Source of the DNA: Dysidea avara
Lineage: Eukaryota; Porifera; Demospongiae; Dictyoceratida; Dysideidae
Direction: 5' to 3'
Assembly: GCF_963678975.1 (NCBI RefSeq)
Contig: NC_089280.1
Location: 2,803,001-2,867,000 of the forward strand
Length of the DNA: 64,000 nt
Below are positions 33,014-46,611 of this stretch, in pieces (the stretch's first letter is position 1; every line of letters begins with the position of its first letter). The position numbers and the translations under genes are program-made. The notes under the pieces were generated by a model that was given only the letters and a program-made list of their open reading frames with translations, ran no database searches and was not told the origin of the DNA.

Positions 33014-36000
33014 TCACTGGTTAGTCTCAGGTGTCAGTCTCGAGTTACTCTCATCTTGCCACATATCCTGAGGCATTGGCTGCATTCCCTCCACATCTGT
33101 CAGTCCTGCTTCATCCATTATTTCCACTTGAATTGTGTTAGCAATGACAATGCAATCCTCGATATTCTCATCATTAGCTTTGTCACGTGGTGGAGGCACT
33201 CCAGTAAATGTAACCCTCTGACGGCATCTATTCTCTTGGCATTGACTACGTTGGCTTCCTCGATGACTTCCATTTAGTTGACTATCTTGGGAATCAGGAG
33301 AACTTGGTGATAGCCTTGAGCCATTATCTGTTGGTACAGTTGTATACTGAAGGCCAGCAGTGTCCAGTGGCTCCACAATCACTCTCTTACCCAGCATAGA
33401 AGGTTTCGACCGGTTGCTTATCATGGAAAACCTCCTCAGTGATGATAATGGTCCACGGTACACTCTGTACACCTTCAGCAGGGTAAGATTCGTGACTACT
33501 ACAGTTTGTGTATTTATTGTATTCACATTGTGAGACTTGCATGAGTACATTAAAGTGTACATGAATAACTACATAATAATATTATTATAGAGTTTATTTA
33601 CGTATATGAGTAGAACAGAGAAGGTAGGTATGATTTAGTGAGCAGTATCCAGAAAGCTAGCCACCTAGTTACCGTGATTTCTACAAGTACAAGGAAGGAG
33701 TGTTAAGTTTGAATAGGAGTTTGGTCACCTACAACTGTAGATTTGCTAGTAGACATTAATTTTAATCCCTAATTCAGTCTATACCATGACTGAAGTTGGG
33801 ACTACATGTGTGCAAGTGTTGACGACTTCCCTTGTTTCACTACCATTTATTCTTGTACTTGTTTGTTAACTTCTTTTGTAACATAGTGGGTAAGTAGAAT
33901 TCTAGGAAAATGGGAATGGGAACAACCAATGGAAAATGTGTGATAAAGATCATCATGTGGATATACAGGTTAGATTTTACTTACAGCACAATACTTCATT
34001 GTAGCATTGTTGGATCCTTCCACTAAAACGATGTAAACACTCTAATAGAGCAGTCACCTGCACTAAAATACTCTAATAGAGCAGTCAGGAATATTATCCC
34101 ACTATGCAGCTAGGGACCTACAATAAAAGTCTGGTAATTACATAGCTGTCATACATTAGGTATACAGACTAGCTAAGTCATCAACATTGAAAGTTAGCTA
34201 CTCCCTTGAAACCATAAAACTTAAACCATTATAGCATAAACAGGTTTACAAAGGATCTGACAGTGCCTACATATAGACACGGGAAGTTGTACCTGCAACC
34301 TCAGGAAAAGTCACATGATGGGTATGTGGTAGCTGCAGTATGTGTAGGTGCATGGCTCAAATGAGGAGACTAAGGACTATATGAATAACCATGGGGATTC
34401 CTCTTGGAGCCACTTCAGGTTGACAAGCATACTAGTGCTGTATGCGTACTCCCATCATATGTCTTCTTATCTGGATGCAGTGTTTGAAGCCTATAATAAA
34501 CACTGTCAGGTAACTAGAATACTTAGTGAATCTTAATTTTCGTCATTTTAAGGTTTAAGGTTTTTTTGTTTATTTAAGAATGAAAGAACTGGCTGAATAT
34601 TTAAAAATGTTTATGGTTTCAAAGGAGCAGCTAACTTTCAATATTGATGTATTAGCTAGTCTACATACCACATCTGTGACAGCTATAGCCTATCAATTCA
34701 CAGATCATCAATGTGGGTCCCTGGTGGGATACTTAACAAAACATTCTTGACTGCTCTATTAATGCAGGTGATTGCTCTATTAGAGTGTTTCACGAAAAGA
34801 TCTAACAGTGCTGCAAAGAAACATTGTGCTGTTAAATCCAACCTGTATATTATTGTATGATGACCTTTATCGTGAGTCATTCCCACTTTCTGTTCTCGCT
34901 TTCCTAGAATTCTACTTACCCTAACATAGTGGTGAACCCACGCATACTGCATCAAAAATAAAATAAAATGATGGGCCAGAAATTTTGCATCTGATTGTGT
35001 ACCCCAACTAGAAAGTGAAGTGGCCATTATAGTTTGTTTTCAGTCATGTTTAGCTACATTGCAAATGAAGAACACTACAAGAAGCACCTCTACGATCAAT
35101 CCAGACAGACAAATTTCATTAATCCTTCACCTGCATTGTTATTTCTCACCACCTAACTTGGTCATTATTTCATCATCTCAATGTTTAATGATTGTATAAA
35201 AGTTCTAAACAAATTTGCTTACACTGCTAGGCACAGATAAAGGAAGGCTAGATGGACTGAAGACCAACCCCGTTGTCAGGAGAAGGGACCTTAACCCTTT
35301 CACTTCTCAAAGTTATTAATAAAAGATTGAGATACTCTAATAGAGCATTCAGTTAACTCTAATAAAACAGTCAGATACATGTAAGACTGTACTGAATAAT
35401 AAATAATGAGCCACCTGCCCTCATTGGTTTAGACTAATTTTCTGCTGAAACATAAAATTGACAATAAGTGGTCTTACTAAGCATGATGGTTAGCACAGAA
35501 AAGCCATATCACAAACTTATATATTGTGATGTGTCAGCAAAAAGAAATGGAATACGAAGGTAAGTCCACGATGCATGCATTGTATGTACTGCGGTATGCC
35601 AAATGGCACAAGCAATATCTAGCAAACAACTGACCTTTGGAATAAACAGCAGGTATGACAATGCATACATCCAAAGGCATTCACGAAGTGCAATAACCAG
35701 CAGCAGGCCAGTCTGTATGTTGCTTAGCTGGAAGACAAGCACTACGACTTCACAGATAGACGATGGTATAATGGCGACAATGGTGGAAAGGTTGATGACA
35801 GCTGACTCATAATATTTCCTGTACTTCTCTTCAGTTGGTAGATGCTTCTTTGTCTCATATGCTATTTTTAAACTAAATATTCCCAGAACAGCACGGATGA
35901 GAATCAACACAGTGTCGAATACTAAGTAGTGTTTTCCTTGACACATAAAAGTGATCTCCTCTTCCGCCAAGTTATCCTGTGTAAGATGTATATAAGTTAC

Positions 36001-39000
36001 TGTAGTCTAATACCTTACTGTACTCTGATACCTCATTGATTTTAGCATGTGAGTGAAGGGTGATGGGATCGATGGATGCTTGAATAATCAACACCACAAG
36101 AGCTGGTGTGGTTATAACTCCAACGGCTAGCAATAAATACTGATCTTCCAGGTACTTCTGCATGTTTAAGTACAGATGGCAAGCATGACCAACATTTAAC
36201 AGAAAACATCAACAAGTAGACTAGGTGGTTGTGTTTACACAGGTTCTTACCCGCTCTGACAAGTTTTCATTAAAGAATAATTTGTAAAGCCGCCATATCT
36301 TCATAAAGAATGTAGCAAAAGATATTACAAAGGCCAACTCTGTCATCCAGTGTCTCAACTGTTGAATAAACATACAATAACATAAGAAAATTATGTTTTC
36401 TTACATTGCACACCAATGTTGCTGCAACACAGTTAGTGTCATTGTCTGGTTCAAATGTATAAAATGCTGTTCCAATGAACCCCATCAATATTGCTGATAG
36501 AATGACACAGTTTAGACAATAGCTGCTTCGTTTGACCACCCTACATAGAACATCAGTGATTAGTACATGATAATATGTATACATACTGTTTTCACAAATG
36601 ATACACTGCAATGACACACTCTGTACTGCTGCTGCATTGTAGGCAAGAGCACAAAGACTGAATGATTAACTTACAAGTTTTCTCGGTAGTATATGTTGAA
36701 TAGCAGGAAAAATGTAGTGGATAGGACTCCGATGGCTGTAGTAGATGCCACTATGGCAGTCTCAGCTTGACTGCGATGTTGGATTACGGGACTTGGTGCA
36801 TCTTTAGGGATGTATCCACCTGAAAGGGATACAGCACAATAAATAGAAGCAAAAAGTGATATGTAACAGTGTTTTCACTGTGTTTCATCAATGTAATTGC
36901 ATAAGTGATTAAATAATTGAATGATAAAGCAGCATTGTTAACATGCACGTACAGTAGTACATTAATGCTGGCTTCAGCATTTTGTTGCTTGTTTATATAT
37001 GTGACCAGATTTTACAAAACCATTCCAAATCGCACATCAGGCAAAAATCAAATAAACACCACCAGTGGATAACTACACTATCGTACTACTAATTTTGACC
37101 CTCACTACTACTCAAACTATTTTTAACATATGTATTTTCTGGGTGGTGTGGAGAGCTCGAATGGCAGTTTCAGGCCTTGTGATTGCGAATCAGTGGTTTA
37201 CTGGTGGATGACCTGATAATGTTGGCCAAATGATTTTTCTGTTCATTTTGCTGCATATCAGCCACTAAGAAGCCAGCACAGTCCTGTAATCTCATGTTTG
37301 GACTCCAATCGTAGTCTACCTCCATTTGGAAGTATGTCTTTTAACCACCCTCTGCCCCTTTGTGAGCATTCTTGATACTACTTCGCTCGTCTAACTGCTC
37401 AGATTTTTACGGAAAACTCTACAAACAGCTACAAGTACTGGAAGAGGTCTGAAAGGTAATAGATTGATACATATCTTGTGTTAAGTTTCATTTGTGCGCT
37501 TGCTATCCTTGGCAAGTTATGCTGACTTTAATTCTTTAAAACCGTTTATCTCGAACTTCTAATATGTGATTTGGAATGTTTTTCCAACATTCAGTCACAT
37601 AATACATTTTGTGTGATTAAAATTCAGTACCTTGCCACATTAAACTCTGCCCTGGCAGCTCAATAAGACTGTTGGTTTGTTGTGATGGGACATGTATTAA
37701 TATTGGAACAGCAACACCATCTGTGGTTAGACACCATGAGATCACATGGTTTATAGTGTAATATCTTTACCTCTGTATTGAAGAATACGAACTGAAGGGT
37801 CTTTTCTGTTCCCTGACTCCACATGGAATGACACCTTCCCCTGTACCACAAAGCAGTAATGTATGTGTGACACTTTACACAACATGTAGAGCTAACTGTT
37901 CAATATATAGGACAGAGTAGACATTAAAGTGCATACCGATATTCCTTCAAATGACACATTTGCAACTGATGCTGTGAGCACATCTGACATTTCAGTCCAT
38001 TCATAATGATACTCTTCCAGTCTTCCTAGACCCTTTTCTTCCAGCATTGATATGGATGCATTCAAGGCAAGAGCTATGGTCCATGCTGTGTCATACACAT
38101 ATCCGATGTTGAGAAATATGTCTGTCTTCACTGGTCCTAGAAGTTTATTCTTCATATCAAGGTCTTCTTTAAATTGTGCTACAGTCTATAAGAGCATGTA
38201 GCATTGTGGTTACAACAGTGTTTTCTCTTGGTACCTTTTTAGACACTAACACTCTATCTGGATCATAGTCAAGTAAACTGTTTCCAAGACCTCCCAAAGT
38301 GTGCTCCAAAGATGTCTTCATTTCTTCAGCGCTACAGTCATTCCCATCCACTGCAGTCCACCAGTTAGCTCTGAACCAACCAGGAATGAACCAAACGAAG
38401 TCAGGACCAGCCAACTTGCTTCTTACCACCTGTGTGAAGTGAAGACAACTATAGTGACTCCTTCTATAAATGAAGTGCTTCACAACATTAACAATAAACT
38501 TTACGTACCTTACACCAGAATTTTACAGCCATACTAGGGTGCATCCAAGTAATAATAATCCTTGCTCTTAACTCCTGCCACAGGTAGTAAAGTTATTGTC
38601 AACAGTTACCACAACGTGGAGCATGTGTACCTTAATAATGCTGATGACTTCTCTTGGATCATCAGTGAATGTCAAACGTGTCAATACTCGTTTTTTGGTC
38701 AGTCTCCCTTCAGTGTGTATCCCAGCCTGTGGGATGATGGTGTTACACAGTATAAGTTATTGCCAGAATAACTGTTCAGTATAGTCTTAGTTTTTATTTG
38801 ATAAGAAGTGTTAATTTTGACTTGTTAAAACTTGTAATTTTGTCCATACCCTTACACTAACAAGACTATACTGTGAATTTACATGTTAATAAAACACATG
38901 TGATGTGACCTACATTGAGATTGAGCTCATCCTCATCAGTTATTATGGTAACCCTCTTCCAGTTCAGTTCCTCTATCAATGCCACATAGCCATCAGCGAT

Positions 39001-39692
39001 TTGCTCTGTTATCAGTACAAGCCGGTAAAATCTTGGAAATCGTACTTTGTCTTTCCCAAACAGTGAAGAGGAAGCAGTGTAAGCTACCTAGTGTGGAAAT
39101 ATTGAATGTTATCAATAGTTAGTGGCTTCAGTGTATTTATTGTTACTGAATGATTTGAGAATGGTATTACAGGGTCCGTACCTGAGTTAGGTTCATATAT
39201 CTCTGAGCAACTTCTCCCATTAGTTCACTGGCTATAGAGCAAGCTGGTCCTAAGATCATTAGTTTAGTTGGCACTTCTGGGTCAGTTTGTTGGATGAGGT
39301 GGTATGTTGCTGGAATTGATGCACACTACAACAGAATCACCGAGTTGAACTATACGTCCACTTTCGCATTATACATTCACACAACCTTTGCCAGGCTACA
39401 CATCACTTACCCCAGAGTTAGCATAATCCACAACCAGTCGATATCCAGGTAGTAGGTCACATCTCTCATTGATCTCCTCTAGAGCTAACTTCATAATGGG
39501 TATTCTGTCTATCCCATCACAATTATCCACTGGGTATTCCCTTTTGTCTGCTGGGTCAGTACAAGGGAAAAAACCAAGGACATGAAGATCAATTAGATCA
39601 CCACCAGAGCCAGAGATGTCTGTATTACAACCACCACTGTCACCAACCACAAGTAGAACACTTGTTTGAAGAAACAACAAAATAGACTTCAT
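33014..39692 (-). CDS. GABA-B-type class C receptor, tandem copy D
   Basis: Fifteen coding exons on the minus strand (893 residues): 39692-39411, 39325-39182, 39087-38914, 38726-38631, 38574-38509, 38429-38235, 38185-37937, 37840-37771, 37720-37631, 36819-36675, 36540-36405, 36358-36251, 36157-36032, 35976-35635 and 33472-33014. A signal peptide (about 1-17) leads into a Venus-flytrap domain (about 25-450). It has NERCDLLPGYRLVVDYANSG, GPACSIASELM, FVWFIPGWFRANWW and YDTAWTIALALNAS, all matching GABA-B subunits. Exons 10-14 hold seven membrane segments. DQYLLL plus QASIDP is the TM4 signature, and LGIFSLKIAYETKKHL (TM5/loop) and LLFIPK (TM7) match GABA-B. There is no Cys-rich domain, as in GABA-B and unlike mGluR. 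The tail (exon 15) is Ser/Pro-rich and ends differently from the other copies. GPCR at the cell surface; ligand unknown. GWF replaces the GWY of mammalian GABA-B. Confidence 0.93.
33680..33860. mobile_element. Degraded palindromic MITE in intron 14 of copy D
   Basis: CTACAAGTACAAGGAAGGAG at the left and CCCTTGTTTCACTACCATTT with TTCTTGTACTTG at the right are imperfect inverted repeats of the family described at 22808-22971. The element is degraded. Confidence 0.5.
36999..37600. mobile_element. TIR MITE in intron 9 of receptor copy D
   Basis: ATGTGACCAGATTTTAC at the left is mirrored imperfectly by AACATTCAGTCACAT at the right. Inside them ATTCCAAATCGCACAT faces ATATGTGATTTGGAAT. About 600 bases, no coding frame. 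It explains why this intron is longer than in copy C. Confidence 0.65.
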
Positions 39693-39822
39693 TTCACTGA
39701 TACACCCATACTAGATGTTTTAGCTGTTACTTCTACAACTACAGTAGTAAACTGTGTGTTGTGTACTTGTGTCACAATTCAAAAGGTGACACATTGTGGT
39801 ATGACTTTGTATACAGCACATA

Positions 39823-39907
39823 GTGTTGTATCACACATGGTGTTGTATCACACATAGTGTTGTATCACACATAGTGTTGTATCACACATGGTGTTGTATC
39901 ACACATA
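39823..39907. repeat. 17-bp minisatellite, five copies
   Basis: The unit GTGTTGTATCACACATA is repeated exactly five times, with only the last base alternating A/G. It lies 131 bases upstream of the start codon of receptor copy D, in its likely promoter. Confidence 0.93.
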
Positions 39908-41204
39908 GTGTACTTGAAAATCTGATAACATCACCTGTCAATTCATCAATGAGTTATTGCTGTGTCAACTGAATTATAATACTTTGCAGTATTCTTTATT
40001 TGTAACATTACAATCACATGGTACTAAACGTAATGGAACTGTGACTAAAGTATGCATGATCTCTCTGAGAGAAGTTGGTATGTGGCATGTATATATCAAA
40101 GATCTCTAGCAGCAGCAAATAGATTTGAATTTGATTCTTACACAGTGTATAATATGGTGAAGGGTAGTCTGTTCAGCTAAATATTATAGTTCTGTTGAGA
40201 ATGTTTAAAACAGGCACTTCTTTCACTGCACGATGTAACGTGTTTACTTATATATTTTGCAATTGGCCGAGATTTAAATTTGCATATGAGCAAGTTTTTG
40301 GGCATTTGTTCAACGGCAAAAATGCCAGCTGACAGATATATATGTCCACATTTCTTTAAAAATGAAAATGATTATTGTGTACCACCTATACACCTCATGT
40401 CCGTTTAGCAGCGATATAATAATATACTGTAAAGCAACTTGCTGTGATCACAATGATGCTAGAGAAGAAGCCCAATTTATGGAAAATTCAGCACATTATG
40501 ATAGCCTAAACCAATGCGGTGAAGCAGATTCCCCATACATGATAAATACCCAAAATTCCTGACTAGATTTGGAAAGAGTAGTGAATGGGTTATAGCAGAG
40601 GAAATTGGAGAAAATTTAAGTGCTCCATTTTGAGGTTGAAAATCACTTTCTTGTTTTATGGTGAATTCAATGGTGGATATTTGGAAGGAAATGCTCTATT
40701 GGCATTCCAACCTCTTAACACCATTAACCCTAACTACATTAGTGTTACACTGAAACAAAAGCATTGTGAAATAGATCTGCAGGTTAGTTTGTGAAATTTT
40801 CAGTGTTTCCGTGATTAAGGCTGCGATGATTCCATTGTTATTTTCAGCCCTTCATGCCAGCAAACTTTCCCCTAAAAAACAGTACTCAATTGAGTGTCCT
40901 TCAGTAGATTAGTATATGTCTAGGGCAGTGTCCTTTTATATGAACAGATGCAAACAGGAAGAATGGACTGTTCTATTAGTGACAGTTGTCAAGCATCAAT
41001 GTTATATTGTCAACTATAACAATGTGAATTGACTAGGTTAGGCAGTAGGGTAGGGTTTGCTCTGTAAAGGCCTAAGATACATGTAGGAATTACCACCACT
41101 ACCGGTACCCATGCAATATTATTGTTTCTTACCTGAACTTCTACACAGTTATGCTATGTTTAGTGAATATTGCATGTACATAATATATCATTATTTTCAA
41201 CATA

Positions 41205-41393
41205 CAGTGGAACCTTGAGTATCCAGACTAATTGGGGGGAAGGATGTTCATATAATTGAATAGTACGTAAAATCAAACATCCATGCATTTATATACAGAG
41301 CTTTGTTCAACTAATCTAATAAAGCATACACTTATAGACAGAATACCCTAATTGAGCAGTCAATTTGGTGTTTGGATAATCAAGGTTCCACTG
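41205..41393. mobile_element. pogo/mariner-like MITE with TA duplication
   Basis: The ends are CAGTGGAACCTTGAGTATCC and GGATAATCAAGGTTCCACTG, nearly perfect inverted repeats, flanked by TA at 41203-41204 and 41394-41395. 189 bases, non-coding. It carries one copy of the CTAATTGAGCAGTCA motif discussed in the findings. Confidence 0.85.
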
Positions 41394-41536
41394 TAGTTCA
41401 ACAAGTACATGAAAATATGTGCTGTATATATATAGCAGATATGTAGATAACTTTATATCCAGTGATAAAGTTGTGGTCTTAATTGTGAATATGAAGTATT
41501 TTGTGTCACCCTATATAATCCTCTCACACATACATA

Positions 41537-44500
41537 TCAGATGGACTCATTGCTCTCAGAGTCTTTCTGTGTCTCATTCACTTTTGTCGGTTCTGTTTCA
41601 TTTACTATTTCTACTTGAATCGTGTTAGTTATGACAATACAACTGTTAATGTCCGAGTCATTTTCAGTTTGTTCAGGTACTCCAATGAATGTTATCCGTC
41701 TGCGATACTTACGAACCTGGTTCTCTGTGTATTGGCTTCCTTGATGATCTCCATTATTTTGATTATCTTGGCATTGCTGTGGATGGTCAGGTGAGTTTGG
41801 TACTGAAATAAAGACATCATCATTTTCAGTTTTTGTTCTAGGCTGAAATTGATCATCATCATCATCATCGGGTAAATCAATACTTGTTATCCTACTCAGT
41901 ATCGATGATCTTGAAGTTGACACTGATGATCTTGGAGTTGGAATACTTAACATTGATGATCTTGGAGTTGGAATACTTAATGTTGAAGATTTTGAACTCA
42001 TCATTGAAAGCCTTGACCGATTGCTTATCATGGAAAATTTTCTTAATGATTGTATGCTTTGTGGGTCTACTATTCCACGATATACTCTGTAAACCTACAG
42101 CAGTATTAGAATTGTATACAATATATTCTGAGTATTATTATTGTATTACTGACCTTTGGTACAAACAACAGGTAAGACATTGGGTACATCCAAAGACATT
42201 CACGAAGGGTGATTATCAGTAGTAGGCCAGTCTGTATGTTATTTAACTGGAAGAGAAAGACTATCAGTTCACAGATGGACAGTGGTATGATCACCATGAT
42301 GGTAGAAAGGTTTATCACAGCAGACTCGTGGTATTTTCTGTATCTTCTTTCAGTTGGTAAATATTTCTTTATCTGAAATGTTATTGTTAAGCTGAATATT
42401 CCCAGCACAGTGCGGATCACAATTAGTACAAGGTCAAATATCAAATGGTGTTTTGCTTTGCAAATATAAGTGATCTCTTCTTGAGCTAAATTATCCTGTA
42501 CATACATATGTGCAAGATGTATATGAGCTATTGCATTCTGCTTTGACTAACAATACCTTATTGATTTTAGTTCGTGAGTGAAGAGTGATAGGGTAAATAG
42601 ACGCTTGAACAATCAACACTACAAGAGCTGGTGTGGTAATAACTCCAACTCCCAATAATAAATATTGATCATCCAGGTATTTCTGCATGTTAGAAAAAAT
42701 ATGGCAAGCCTGACAGACTTAAAATTAAGCAACACTCAACATTTTACCAAATATATTTTATATACTTACCCGCTGTGACAAGTTTTCATTAAAAAATAAT
42801 TTGTAAAGTCGCCAGATCTTCATAAAGAAAGTAGCAAAAGATATCACAAAGGCTAACTCTGTCATCCAATATCTCAGCTATTGAAGATACACCTGATATT
42901 ACAAAACATAAAATGTATACTTCCTTACATTACACACTAATGCTGATGCAACTTCACTAGTGTCATTGTCAAGTTCAATTGTATATAACGCTGTACCAAT
43001 GAACCCCATCAATATTGCTGATATAATAACACAATTCAGGCAATAACTGCTTCGTTTGACCACCCTAAATAAAACACGAATGCAGCATAAATACATTGTG
43101 CATTGCATGTGTTACATGTGTGTCCATATATTGCAATATCAAGCAACAAAACCTAATGTGTATTATTTTAAATTATTTATCTGGTATTAGTGATAGACAT
43201 TGATGTATAAGTATTCTCTAATGCCACTAAGTACTTAGTGTCTCCCATACTTAATATCATAAAATTTCTTCTGGAATACTTCTAAGAATGTTACATTGCA
43301 AAACCAAAAGCTTCCTTCTAAAAGTTATTAATTAACACGTTAGATAATGAGGCTGTGTATGGCCTTCAGGAATCAAAGATCACTGTGTCTTATGTAGCAT
43401 TATACCATAATAACCTTTCTGTAAAAGTATTCTATATATGCTGTGCTAGTCTTATAACACCATGAAGAGAACCCTGAACATGTAGTTTCAGCAAGGAATA
43501 TTTGTGACTGCATGATTTACTCCACCAACAATACTGATATATCAAACTGAATCCTAAACATTTTTAGGTGCTCCAATCTGAAACTTTGATACTTTGATAT
43601 GTACTGAAGAACAGTGCAGCTATCAAGAGAATTATGCGTACTATATACTTACAAGTTTTTGCGATAGTATACATTGAAGGATAAGAAAAATGCAGTGGAC
43701 AATATTCCAATGGCTGTGATAACTGCTGCAATGATGATCTCTACTTTGAAGTGATGTTGGGTTACAGGATTTGGAGCATCTCTAGGTACAAATCCACCTA
43801 CAGACAGTATAGCACAGCTGACAAATATTGAGCTGTAATTGCTGAGGATACACTTCACTATGACACAAAATTAACAGTGTAGCAAGTTTAGTTGGCCTGC
43901 ATGTTATTGTCAGCAGAAATAATGCCCAGTTGTGTAAAATAGTTATTATTTATGTTTTGCATGTCCAGTAAGTTTAGGTAAGCATCTTTGTTGTCTGGAC
44001 ATGTGAAATGTTGGTACTAACTGTTTAGAACTAATTTATGTGTATTCCATTACCTTGCCACACTAAACTTTGTCCTGGTAGTTCAATAAGACTGTCATTT
44101 TGTTGTGATGGGACATATACTATAATTGGTACAGCAACACCATCTGTGGTAGAAGTTCATAACAGTGCTTGTCGGACAGTGCAAATGCTTACCTCTGTAC
44201 TGGACAATACGGACTGATGGGTCTATTCTGTTCCCAGACTGTTTAAAGAATGACACCTTCCCCTGTGTTGCAGAGGAGTATCATGTACATTTTGTTATTA
44301 CATTACACAGTACATGGATATTTATGGTTAGTGATTATGGCAAAGTGGATATCGTGTACATCCAGCACTTACCGATATTCCTTCAAATGAAACATTGGCA
44401 ACTGATTGTGTTAACACATCTGACATTTCAGTCCATTCAGTTTGATACTCTTCCAGTCTTCCTATACCCTTCTCTTCCAGTACTGATATCGATGCATTTA

Positions 44501-46128
44501 AGGCAAGAGCAATGGTCCATGCAGCATCATACACATATCCAATGTTTAAGAATATGTCTGTATTCACTGGTCCTAGCATTTCATTCTTTTTGTCAAGATC
44601 TTGTTTAAACTGTGCTACAGTCTACAGGAGAATCACATGACAATAATTGCAGGTTTAGTAATGTTTTATCTTCGTACCTTTTCTGATGCTAGTACTCTAT
44701 CTGGATCATAGTCAAGTATGCTATTTCCAAGACCTCCCAAGGTGTGCTCCAGAGATCGCTCCATTTCTTCAGCAGAGCAGTCAGTCCCATCCACAGCAGC
44801 CCACCAGTTAGCTCTGAACCAGCCAGGAATGAACCAGACAAAATCTGGACCTGCTAATTTCCTTCTTACAACCTGTGCAGTATATATTATTATAATACAT
44901 GTATAGTTCATCAAAATTAGCAGTGTTTACCTTACACCAGAATTGCACAGCTACACTGGGATGTATCCAGGTGATAAAGATCCTTGCTCTCAGATCCTGC
45001 AGTAGAATTGTCACCATAACATAACCTGAAGCATGTGTACCTCAATAATTTCAACAACTTCTCTTGGATCATCAGTGAATGTCAAACGTGTCAATATTCG
45101 TTTTTCAGTCAACATTTCTTCTGTATGTATTCCGGCCTATGGCAAAATTTGTATTTTATTAATGTAGTGGCCTTTTATGCATAGTTGTGTTTAATGTGAG
45201 CTTGTATGTGCAGTGTTTAAAATGTGGCATGCTACAGTGCCTCTCATTTCTTTACACAAAAATTGTTGTAGTGAATTTGCATGATCACACGATGAACTTA
45301 ACTTATAACTACCAAGGTAACATACATTTAGGTTAAGCTCATCTTCATCAGTTATTACAGTAACTCTCTTCCAGTTGAGTTTCTCTACCAATGCTACATA
45401 TCCATCAGTTATTTGCTCTGTTATCGGTACCAGTCGATAAAATCTTGGAAACCGTACCTTGTCCTTCCCAAACAGTGAAGAAGAGGCAGTATAAGCAACC
45501 TGTGACAACATGTGTACATAATGAGGAATAAAATGTGTTACGATTATCAGTTGATGGTGCTACACAACTTATTAATTGTGTTGATGATAAAGTTATTTAT
45601 AATATCACTGTTACTAAATAGATATTGCTATACCTGAGTTAGATTTATGAATTTCTGAGCAACTTCTCCCATTAGTTCACTGGCTATAGAGCAAGCTGGT
45701 CCTAGGATCATTAATTTAGTTGGCACTCCTGGGTCAGTTTGTTGGATGAGGTGGTATGTTGCTGGAATTGATGCACACTACAACAGAATCACCGAGTTGA
45801 ATTATACATTCACATAACCTTTGCCAGGCTGCGCATCACTTACCCCAGAGTTAGCATAATCCACAACCAGTCGATATCCTGGTAGTAGGTCACATCTCTC
45901 ATTGATCTCCTCTAGAGCTAACTTCATAATGGGTATTCTGTCTATCCCATCACAATTATCCACTGGGTATTCCCTCTGATCCTCAAGATGAGTACAAGGG
46001 AAAAAGCCAATAATGTGAAGATCAATTAGATCACCACCAGAGCCAGAGGTGTCTGTGTCACAACCATCACTGTCACCAACCACAAGTAGAACACTTGTTT
46101 GAAGAAACAGTAAAAGAAACAACTTCAT
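41537..46128 (-). CDS. GABA-B-type class C receptor, tandem copy C
   Basis: Fifteen exons (927 residues): 46128-45844, 45777-45634, 45499-45326, 45136-45041, 44996-44931, 44872-44678, 44621-44373, 44262-44193, 44143-44054, 43797-43653, 43064-42929, 42877-42770, 42682-42557, 42495-42154 and 42094-41537. Exons 2-14 have exactly the same lengths as in copies A and D. The signal peptide (LFLLLFLQTSVLLVVG), flytrap (FVWFIPGWFRANWW, VYDAAWTIALALNAS) and seven membrane segments are complete. The tail contains three near-identical blocks (PRSSMLSIPT type), an acidic DDDDD run near residue 825, and a conserved end motif RRRITFIGVP then VITNTIQVEIV. No break is seen, so it is taken as functional. It is the most compact copy (4.6 kb) because its introns are short. 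Confidence 0.93.
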
Positions 46129-46611
46129 TCCATAAAGTTACACAATGATTTCAGTGCTTAGAATGAATAGTAAGAGTACTTGGTAAAATTCCTCATCAAA
46201 ATTTACAATCTTGTTAGCAACATATGCTACTATATACCAGACACTATCTCCAAGGAACTAGAAACTATTGGTAACATCATCTATAAGTAAGTTTCACTAC
46301 CAATAGATGAAATCTCCCTGTGTCATCCATCTATACTGTAAAGATCCCCATTATGGCTACAGTAGTTTGAGTTGTTGACACACAAAGTTGATGATCTGTG
46401 TCAATAGATTCAAATATTGTGCTAATTATGACTAACCATAATAGGCTTTGTTTACTGAGTTTGCTGTATGTAGCTACATATTGTCACTTTTCATTTATCA
46501 TTGCTAGCACTTTTGAATAGTGGTGCAAGTATTTACAGGCAAGACGACTGTACATTATGTTTTATAGACAAATATTGTAAACAATATTAAAGTGCTTATA
46601 GATGTACAAGT

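Larger units (their letters stand above)
39693..41536. other. Intergenic region between receptor copies C and D
   Basis: Upstream of copy D (minus strand), so it should hold its promoter and 5' UTR. It contains a 17-bp minisatellite (39823-39907) and a pogo-like MITE (41205-41393). Otherwise it is AT-rich with no exon or RNA gene I can support. Confidence 0.5.
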
